50,880 nt of DNA from Actinomycetales bacterium (GTDB taxonomy: Bacteria > Actinomycetota > Actinomycetes > Actinomycetales > Actinomycetaceae), in the NCBI GenBank assembly GCA_015655375.1, contig JAATFD010000017.1, positions 1 to 50,880 of the forward strand, in the 5' to 3' direction. The notes beneath the pieces were generated by a model. It made no database searches. It saw nothing but the letters and a program-made list of their open reading frames with translations, and had not been told where the DNA came from. This document shows, in pieces, positions 43,600-50,880 of the stretch (its first letter is position 1; each line of letters begins with the position of its first letter). The translations under genes were made by a program, and so were the position numbers.

Positions 43600-43785
43600 G
43601 CCCAGAACAACCCTCCAAAGGACTTGTTTCCACAGGCTGGGCCCATCCGCCTCCCGTGTGCACCACAGGTCGCACCCGACTGCCACCGTCCACAGATCGG
43701 GGGATCTCCGGCACCGGCTTTTCCTAAGCTCACCTAGCGTCTGCCCCGACGGGCTCCACCGTGGAGACCCGGAAAGGGGTGAACC

Positions 43786-44079
43786 ATGGCAACTTTTGCG
43801 GTGAATTCTGACGAGGTCGCGGCTTCGGCGGCGCGGACGTCGGCAACGGGAGAACGGATCCGGGAAGAAGTGGCGGTCATGATGACCGATCTCGTCTCCC
43901 TTCAAGAGACCTGGGGCGGCCTCGCCTCGGCGAACTTCGCCGAGTGCGCTGCGCAATGGAGGGCCACACAGTCCCAGGTCGAAGCCTCGCTCGACGCAAT
44001 CGCCACCCAGTTGGCGTCGGCCGCCCGCGTCTACTCCGACGCAGAGACGGAATCAGCAGCCTTGTTCATGGGACGCTGA
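43786..44079 (+). CDS. WXG100-family protein (ESAT-6-like)
   Basis: 97 residues from an ATG at 43786 with AAAGGGG upstream. Helical hairpin with the WXG turn at Trp43-Gly44-Gly45 (LQETWGGLASANF) and the usual spacing of hydrophobic residues on both sides. These proteins are substrates of type VII (ESX) secretion. The C-terminal YxxxD/E export motif appears as YSDAE near residue 87. No EccC, EccD or a second WXG100 partner lies nearby, so it may form a homodimer and use an ESX machine encoded elsewhere. Confidence 0.88.
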   Translation: MATFAVNSDEVAASAARTSATGERIREEVAVMMTDLVSLQETWGGLASANFAECAAQWRATQSQVEASLDAIATQLASAARVYSDAETESAALFMGR

Positions 44080-44122
44080 GTGGGAGCCGAACCGGGACCC
44101 GGGAACGACGCCCTGAACGGGC

Positions 44123-44154
44123 GTGTCCTCCCGCCCTTGTGGGCGGGAGGACAC
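44123..44154. terminator. Bidirectional terminator between WXG100 gene and groEL
   Basis: A perfect 14-base stem (GTGTCCTCCCGCCC, complement at 44141-44154) with a TTGT loop lies between converging genes. It is the cleanest hairpin in the window. Confidence 0.85.
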
Positions 44155-44197
44155 ACTCAATCGGCCGGACGACCGCTGGCCCGATGACGGGACCGGA

Positions 44198-45916
<1,719 letters not shown>

Positions 45917-45935
45917 TCACCGGATTCCCAGGTTG

Positions 45936-45962
45936 TTATCACTCTGCCTTGGCGAGTGCTAA
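45936..45962. promoter_or_regulatory. CIRCE element (proximal) of groEL
   Basis: On the minus strand TTAGCACTC and GAGTGATAA flank a 9-base spacer. One base differs from the CIRCE consensus. It lies 113 bases upstream of the groEL start and is a binding site for the HrcA repressor. Confidence 0.9.
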
Positions 45963-45970
45963 TACACAGT

Positions 45971-45997
45971 CTGGCACTCGACCACTACGAGTGCAAG
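45971..45997. promoter_or_regulatory. CIRCE element (distal) of groEL
   Basis: On the minus strand CTTGCACTC and GAGTGCCAG flank a 9-base spacer. It is more degenerate at the outer bases. It begins 8 bases from the proximal copy, so the two are tandem and probably bind HrcA cooperatively. Confidence 0.8.
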
Positions 45998-46198
45998 ACA
46001 AAGGAGCGATGTCACTGGCACTGCAGGGGCACAAGCATGAGCCGACCCGACGCAATCCGAGCAAATCAGCCTCCCTCGTCGAGTTGCCTCCTCAGCGAGG
46101 CACGCCACCTTCTGCCCGCGAGGCACGCCGATCGTGAGGCTCGAAACAGGTCGCAAGTATCCACGAGGCATGTCCGGTCCGGGTGGGGGTGCTCGCGA

Positions 46199-46816
46199 TC
46201 AGCGCAGGAGCACAACGATGTCCGCGCTGCCCAGATCCGAGTCGTCCGCCGTCGCCACCGTGGCGATGTCGAGCACCCGGGCGATCTCTTCCGCCGAGGA
46301 CTTCGTGTCCGGATCGGAATAATAGACGGCCGAGCTCTGCGAGGCCCATCCCGTGGCGTTGGCCGCGCTGGTTCCTGCGAAGCCCGCAGTGTTGAGCTTC
46401 TGGGCCTCGCTGGCCGCGTACCCCGTCGTGCCGGTCCCGTTGAGCACGGAGATCTTGACGTTGTAGTCCACGGCTGACGAGGACACGCTCTCCGACGCTT
46501 CCGGAGTGGAGGACGCACTCTCGCTGGGAGTGGCACTCTCCGAGGCCGCCTCGCTCTGAGGGACCTCCGACGCGGTGCCCTGAGCCTCGCTCGACTGCGA
46601 GCTGATAACAGGAGAGGAGTCAGACTCCGCCGAGGTCGAGTCGTTGCCTCGCGAGGTCAACAGGATGCTCGCACCCCATCCCAACAGGGGAACCACAACG
46701 AGGATGGCGAGGAAGGGAATGACCGACTTCCACTTCGAGGGCTGAGGGCGGTGCATGCCCACGGGCATGTCCTCGCCCGCGCGGTCGAATTCGTCCTTCG
46801 GGTACTGAGAGCTCAC
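46199..46816 (-). CDS. Membrane-anchored LytR_C-domain protein
   Basis: 205 residues from a GTG at 46816; TAGTCT lies six bases upstream, so the transcript may be leaderless. A membrane helix at about residues 30-53 ([23 protein letters not shown]) is followed by a Ser/Glu-rich extracellular linker of about 60 residues and a C-terminal LytR_C domain: [27 protein letters not shown]... and IVVLLR. This domain accompanies LytR-CpsA-Psr enzymes that attach glycopolymers to the wall, but here there is no catalytic LCP domain. It is likely an accessory protein at the cell surface. Confidence 0.88.
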   Translation of the reverse strand: MSSQYPKDEFDRAGEDMPVGMHRPQPSKWKSVIPFLAILVVVPLLGWGASILLTSRGNDSTSAESDSSPVISSQSSEAQGTASEVPQSEAASESATPSESASSTPEASESVSSSAVDYNVKISVLNGTGTTGYAASEAQKLNTAGFAGTSAANATGWASQSSAVYYSDPDTKSSAEEIARVLDIATVATADDSDLGSADIVVLLR

Positions 46817-46950
46817 GAGGACAGACTAGCGGCACATTGGAGAAACGGGCCTCACGCACGCCGCACGGACCGAACTCTGACCGAGCTCCGGCCAAACACG
46901 ATTCGATCCGACGACCGCTCCGGTGCCGTCCTCGTCTATGGTGGATCGAC

Positions 46951-47634
46951 GTGAGCGCCACCACTGCACATCCATTGTCCGAGATCCTCGACCCGGGCTG
47001 GGCCACGGTCCTGGCCCCCGTCGAGGGCCGCGTCCATGAACTCGGCCAGATGCTGCGTGCAGAGACGGCAGCGGGCAATGGATACCTTCCCGCGGGCACC
47101 GATGTCCTGCGCGCCTTCACCTACCCCTTCGCTGACGTCAAGGTCCTCATCGTCGGTCAGGACCCCTACCCCACTCCGGGTCACGCGATGGGGCTGTCCT
47201 TCTCGGTGGCACCGGGAGTGACTCCCCCACGCTCCCTGCAGAACATCTTCACCGAGCTCGTTGACGACCTCGGCGCTGCGCGGCCGACCTCGGGGGATCT
47301 CACCCCGTGGTCACGCGAAGGCGTGTGCCTGCTCAACCGGGTGCTCACCGTGCGACCCGGCAAGCCCGCCTCTCACCGGGGCCGCGGCTGGGAGGACGTC
47401 ACCGATTGCGCGATCGATGCGCTGGTCGGCCGGGGGACTCCACTGGTCGCCATCCTGTGGGGCCGCGACGCGCAGAGCCTGACTCCCCGGCTCGGATCGA
47501 CGCCGATCGTCAAGTCGCCGCACCCCTCACCCATGTCAGCGCGCTACGGGTTCTTCGGCTCGAAGCCGTTCTCGAGGGCGAACCAGCTGCTCGAGGCCCA
47601 GGGCGCGACCCCCATTGACTGGCGCCTGCCCTGA
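46951..47634 (+). CDS. ung: Uracil-DNA glycosylase
   Basis: 227 residues from the GTG at 46951; the open frame to the left is not coding. Family 1 motifs: [19 protein letters not shown], where Asp activates water and Tyr guards the uracil pocket, and [14 protein letters not shown] with the catalytic His. [27 protein letters not shown] holds the Asn that reads uracil. The PYPTPGHA variant replaces the common PYHGPGQA. It removes uracil from DNA in base-excision repair. TATGGT lies eight bases upstream, suggesting a short or absent leader. Confidence 0.95.
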   Translation: MSATTAHPLSEILDPGWATVLAPVEGRVHELGQMLRAETAAGNGYLPAGTDVLRAFTYPFADVKVLIVGQDPYPTPGHAMGLSFSVAPGVTPPRSLQNIFTELVDDLGAARPTSGDLTPWSREGVCLLNRVLTVRPGKPASHRGRGWEDVTDCAIDALVGRGTPLVAILWGRDAQSLTPRLGSTPIVKSPHPSPMSARYGFFGSKPFSRANQLLEAQGATPIDWRLP

Positions 47635-47743
47635 GGAAAGTCGGCCATCGCACGATTCCTGTATCCACAGGTGTCAGTGGGATCCGCCGTTCTGAACCGA
47701 AGGAAACAGTGGGCGCGCCGCCTGCGTGAGCGGCTCGACTCCC

Positions 47744-48453
47744 TCACTCTGCAGGCTTGCGCGCCACGATCGAGTAGCTCAACGGAATGGGTGGGCCGCC
47801 CTCGGGAACGGCCCACCCATCGAGCGTCTCGACGAGGTCGTCCAGGCCCTTCCAGTCCACTGCCGGGTGCTCCCCCAGCGACTCAATTCGCAGACCGGCG
47901 TTGATCAAGGCCATCACGATCTCCAAGAGGTCATGCCGCCATTCGTGGTTCGTCGTATGGACAATGCTGCCCTGCCCTTCCCGCTCGCCGTCCTCGGACA
48001 TCGAGTAGGTCGTGTCGGCCTCGTAGACGTTCTCCCCCGCACTGGACAGGTAGGAGCCCGTGACCGTCCATCCCTGGTAATCGAGAGCCCCGAGGAACGG
48101 ACGGTCGTCGCGGATCGCGAAGACGCCTTCCGGCTCCAGCAGGGTGGCGATCGACCGCGCCCAATTCTCCAGCTCGGGCAGCCAGACGATCGTGCCGATC
48201 GAGGTGACGATGACGGTGAAGTGCCGCTCGATCACCGAGGAGGCGAATCGTGCATCTCCCTCGACGAAGGTGATGTCGGCGCCGGCCCGCGCCGCAATGT
48301 CGCGAGCATGGGCCAGGGAGTTCGGCGAGAAGTCGAGCCCGTGGACGTCACGCGCCCCGAGCCGCGCCCATCCCAGTTCGCGCGGTTGTCATCCAGTGCC
48401 CGGCGAACCGACTCGTCCGTCGTCGCTCCGGACCCCGCGGCCTCGTCGCCCAT
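47744..48453 (-). pseudogene. SAM-dependent methyltransferase, internal deletion and frameshift
   Basis: The gene starts normally at 48453 (ESVRRALDDNRANWD) but near 48375 the frame changes. The minus-strand frame that ends at 47744 carries WARLGARDVHGLDFSPNSLAHARDIAARAGADITFVEGD, then VIVTSIGTIVWLPELENWARSIATLLEPEGVFAIRD and the C-terminal end. Family members have about 50-60 residues between NRANWD and LGAR, including the SAM-binding LHLQCHxGTDTL motif. All of that is missing here, and the junction (near TGGGATGGGCG) is out of frame. The product cannot bind SAM, so the gene is dead or a short remnant. It may predate a deletion at the short TGGG repeat. The neighbouring tRNA gene is intact. 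Confidence 0.75.
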
Positions 48454-48475
48454 GGTCGTCTCCTTGGTGCCGAAG

Positions 48476-48551
48476 TGGAGCCACCTGCGAGACTCGAACT
48501 CGCGACCGTCCGCTTACAAGGCGGGTGCTCTACCAGCTGAGCTAAGGTGGC
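48476..48551 (-). tRNA. tRNA-Thr (anticodon UGU)
   Basis: The minus strand folds as a cloverleaf of 76 bases including an encoded CCA. The acceptor stem GCCACCT/AGGTGGC is perfect. The D arm is GCTC/GAGC, and the anticodon stem holds the loop CTTGTAA with TGT, reading ACA (Thr). The T arm GCGAG-TTCGAGT-CTCGC is perfect. The base pair at positions 27-43 is mismatched (C-A). Confidence 0.93.
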
Positions 48552-48592
48552 GCGGTCCCCCAGTGTGCCATGCGATCCACCGGGAGGCCCAA

Positions 48593-48614
48593 TCCCCGCG
48601 GACGTGCGCGGGGA
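48593..48614 (-). terminator. Hairpin terminator after the DsbA-like gene
   Basis: TCCCCGCG and CGCGGGGA form a perfect 8-base stem with a 6-base loop, starting six bases past the stop codon. No T run is seen. Confidence 0.6.
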
Positions 48615-48619
48615 CCTGC

Positions 48620-49468
48620 TCACTGTGAAACCGACGCCATTCCCGAGGTGATCGTGCTGAGGATCGCCTGTTTGTCGGTCGTCGACGTCAGCGAGATGAC
48701 GGTCTTGCCGTCCTTGACGAACTCGGGAGTCCCGAAGCTGCTCGTGTCGCGTCCCTCGAACGAAGCCGAGGTCCATGCGCTCGTCGTCGTCTTCAGATAG
48801 GACGTGACGATGTCCAGGGGTAATGCGTCAATGACGTCCTGGGAGACTCCTGCCTCCTGCGCAATGGTCTTGACCTGCGCATACGACTTGTCTGAGTCCT
48901 GGATCACCGTACCATTGCCCGACGTGAACTGATCGTTGAAGTAGGACAGCAGCGCATGGTGGAAATCCAACCAGTGGCTGGGATCCTTTTGCGCAACGAT
49001 CAACGAGGCCGAGGTCGCCGGCATCTCGTAGTCCATTCCCACCGTCGTCACCGGCTGATAGGCAATGTTGAACGACCCGCCCACCGCCAACTGGCTGATG
49101 TCCGGTCCCGCCGCCACATCCACCGCGGCACACACGTGGCAGCTGTAGTCGAAGTACTCCGTCAGCGTGGGCAGCGAGTCGTCCTTCTGACCGACGCCCA
49201 CATGCGAGACCAGGACCGGCTGACCGCTCGCGTAGTCGCCGAGCAAGGACACGTCCCCCGATTGCGAGGTTCCCGTCTGTGCCTGAGACTGTGAGTTCTT
49301 CTGCTGCGCGACCACCGCCACGACCGCAACGACGATCGCCACCACCAGGACCGCAACGACCCCGATGATGATCGCACGCATACGGCGATCCTTGCGGACC
49401 TGGGCCTCGCGCATCGCCTGGGCCTTCGCGCGCGTCGAGTCCGCGACAGCCGGGCTCTTCTTTGCCAT
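48620..49468 (-). CDS. Membrane-anchored DsbA-like thioredoxin-fold protein
   Basis: About 282 residues from an ATG at 49468 with GGAAGGA upstream; an ORF start at 49504 lacks such a site. A basic cytoplasmic leader (REAQVRKDRRMR) and one membrane helix (residues 31-54, IIIGVVAVLVVAIVVAVVAVV) anchor it, with a Gln/Ser-rich linker outside. The active site is Cys110-His-Val-Cys113 in YFDYSCHVC, and the cis-proline loop reads FGTPEFVKDGK. This matches the DsbA/thioredoxin_4 group of actinobacteria. It probably oxidises or repairs disulfides in exported proteins. It faces the Ser/Thr kinase gene on the same strand; that link is not informative. Confidence 0.92.
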   Translation of the reverse strand: MAKKSPAVADSTRAKAQAMREAQVRKDRRMRAIIIGVVAVLVVAIVVAVVAVVAQQKNSQSQAQTGTSQSGDVSLLGDYASGQPVLVSHVGVGQKDDSLPTLTEYFDYSCHVCAAVDVAAGPDISQLAVGGSFNIAYQPVTTVGMDYEMPATSASLIVAQKDPSHWLDFHHALLSYFNDQFTSGNGTVIQDSDKSYAQVKTIAQEAGVSQDVIDALPLDIVTSYLKTTTSAWTSASFEGRDTSSFGTPEFVKDGKTVISLTSTTDKQAILSTITSGMASVSQ

Positions 49469-49534
49469 GGATGTTCCTTCCGCCGAATCGGTTGCGGTGA
49501 CCAAGACTACCGAGGGTTCGTCGTCAACGGCGGG

Positions 49535-50880
49535 TCATAATCTCCCGCCGCTGACGACGAACCACGTCAGGACAAGGATCGCGACAACAATCACACAGAA
49601 GACGATCCTCGACCACACAGGAGGGAGCAGGATCCGCACCACCACCGAGGTCCCGTCGCGCAGATTCCGGCCCGTGGGCAGGCACCACATGACGAGCAAG
49701 ACGATTGCACTGAGCCCCCAGATGATCGTCAGCACCCGCAGGGAATTCGTGTAGTCGAAGGCCTCCGACGGCACGACGCCTTCGGTGACGAGGTCGAACG
49801 GCCAGGTCAGCGGCTCCGACGGGGTGCGCAGCGCGAGGACCCACACGGCGCTCGCCACGATCACACCGACGACGAGTCCAACCAGTTCACCGGTGATCGC
49901 CCGCAGGATATGTAGTGGCATCGCGAGCACCGACATCCCAGTGTCCGAGGAGCGGACCGACCCGAATCGCACCCGTCGTCGTTCTCTCCAGGAGACGCCC
50001 GCCCCGAGGACCGACAGCAGAGCGACGACAATCAGGGCGATCACGGTACCGGGCCCCTCGGCCATCGCGGGCAGAGCCGCGAGTGCCGCCAGGAGGACGA
50101 GGCCCGAGCCCAGCGTCGTGCGTGGCCGACGGGCCACGTAGGGCAGGATCGGCATCCAGGACAGCCCGGAGGGCGCGATCCCCGCCTGCCCGGCGACCGG
50201 AGTCGAGGGCGGAGGCCCGGGTGCGACGGGCGTCGGCCAGGCAGTCGCAGGTGACGTGGCCGGCGAACTCGAAGCCGGCGGCAGTGCCGTCCACCCGGGT
50301 GCCGCACCCGTGGGGAGCGTGCGTGTCTCGAGCAGCGGCGGCTCCGTCACCGAGGTGCGGGCCTCGGTCAACGGGCCCGACTCCCCTTGCGCAGGCGGAA
50401 GCAGCTCCGTCGCTTGCCCTGGGGCGTCGATGGTGGCCGTGCCGGTCGTCTGGGAGAGGATCTCGGCGCGGCCCGACGTGGGATCGGGATCGACGCGGTC
50501 CCCGCGCCAGTTCGTTGGATCGGACAGGAGATCGACGACCTCACAGGGATCCGGTCTCGTGGACATATCGACGGCCAACGCACGCGAAAAGGCGTTCGCC
50601 ACGACGACCGGCAGACCGGCCAGATCAGGATCGCCCTCGAGGACGCGCAGCATGACGGCACGGGAGTCTCCCCCGCCGAAGGGAGGACGTCCGTGGGCCG
50701 TTTCCAGCAGCGTCGCGGCCCAGGACCACCAGTCGGTCGCCTGGTTGGCCTCGCCACCGCGCAGGACTTCGGGAGCGGTGTACCCAGCGGTCCCAGAGAC
50801 GAGGCCGGTACTGGTCAGCCGCTCGTCATCCTCGCCCATGGCGATACCGAAGTCGATGAGGACGGGGCCGGTCGGATGAA
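49535..50880 (-). CDS. Serine/threonine protein kinase, N-terminal part beyond window
   Basis: The visible 448 residues begin inside the catalytic domain. The minus strand reads PVLIDFGIAMGEDDERLTSTG, where DFG binds Mg2+, then SGTAGYTAPEVLRG (activation loop end and the APE motif) and DWWSWAATLLETAHGRPPFGG. An Asp/Pro-rich stretch follows, then a Pro-rich linker (PTPVAPGPPPSTPV). Four membrane helices occur at the C-terminus: about TLGSGLVLLAALAALPAM, TVIALIVVALLSVLGAGV, ELVGLVVGVIVASAVWVLAL and VLTIIWGLSAIVLLVMW, with a fifth near the end (IVFCVIVVAILVLTWF). A polytopic C-terminus without PASTA repeats is unlike PknB. The start lies past 50880. Confidence 0.9.
   Translation of the reverse strand, partial: HPTGPVLIDFGIAMGEDDERLTSTGLVSGTAGYTAPEVLRGGEANQATDWWSWAATLLETAHGRPPFGGGDSRAVMLRVLEGDPDLAGLPVVVANAFSRALAVDMSTRPDPCEVVDLLSDPTNWRGDRVDPDPTSGRAEILSQTTGTATIDAPGQATELLPPAQGESGPLTEARTSVTEPPLLETRTLPTGAAPGWTALPPASSSPATSPATAWPTPVAPGPPPSTPVAGQAGIAPSGLSWMPILPYVARRPRTTLGSGLVLLAALAALPAMAEGPGTVIALIVVALLSVLGAGVSWRERRRVRFGSVRSSDTGMSVLAMPLHILRAITGELVGLVVGVIVASAVWVLALRTPSEPLTWPFDLVTEGVVPSEAFDYTNSLRVLTIIWGLSAIVLLVMWCLPTGRNLRDGTSVVVRILLPPVWSRIVFCVIVVAILVLTWFVVSGGRL

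Noticed and set aside
46009-46137. 42-codon plus-strand ORF with AAGGAG just upstream, divergent from groEL
   Set aside because: The Shine-Dalgarno is good, but the product (rich in Arg, Pro and Ser) shows no recognisable fold, and part comes from a 12-base direct repeat (GCGAGGCACGCC twice). Ribosome profiling would decide.

Overview
The window is high-GC DNA (sampled lines run near 65-70% G+C) with tight ATGA/GTGA gene overlaps, several genes that look leaderless, and typical actinobacterial gene sets: a c-di-AMP riboswitch before an NlpC/P60 hydrolase, CspB-DUF3027-SerC neighbours, panC/panD next to lysS, a WXG100 protein and HrcA/CIRCE control of groEL. I read it as an actinobacterium, most likely Actinomycetaceae (Actinomyces/Schaalia-like). 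The genus is inference. Both window ends cut a gene.

Layout. 0-8 kb: universal stress protein (cut), riboswitch-controlled cell-wall hydrolase, DtxR-type regulator, serC, an MFS exporter, an NCS2 purine permease, and a DUF3027/cold-shock pair. 8-11.5 kb: an envelope-stress pair (TPM-domain membrane protein and PspA) and a NYN-domain protein. 11.7-17.8 kb: glycerol uptake and oxidation (glpK, glpF, glpD) with a divergent SorC-type regulator coupled to an ArgA-like acetyltransferase. 18.1-21.3 kb: lutABC L-lactate oxidation.

21.4-32.0 kb is the most unusual part, a sugar-catabolism locus. It has an FGGY kinase, an AT-rich block (MFS transporter, divergent nucleoside-hydrolase-fold protein, type-B carboxylesterase), a decayed IS256-type transposase fragment, a SorC-type regulator, a split transketolase and a xylose-isomerase-like TIM barrel. 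Three separate transcription units each have a near-consensus promoter with a 17-base spacer, followed at once by a TGAATA-type operator-like motif, so they look like one regulon. Isomerase plus FGGY kinase plus split transketolase matches the logic of the known non-oxidative D-apiose pathway. The esterase and nucleoside-hydrolase-like enzyme suggest that the imported compound is an acylated furanoside or nucleoside-like conjugate, which I do not recognise as a described system.

32-44 kb: uridine-kinase-like ATPase, a non-canonical SDR, lysS, panD, panC, a DUF2520 protein and two bacterial PH-domain membrane proteins in one tight minus-strand run, then an OmpR/EnvZ-type two-component system, an HD-family protein whose HD motif reads HG, and a lone WXG100 protein. 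44-50.9 kb: groEL behind two CIRCE elements, a LytR_C protein, ung, a methyltransferase pseudogene missing its SAM-binding motif, tRNA-Thr(UGU), a membrane-anchored DsbA-like protein and the C-terminal part of a Ser/Thr kinase.
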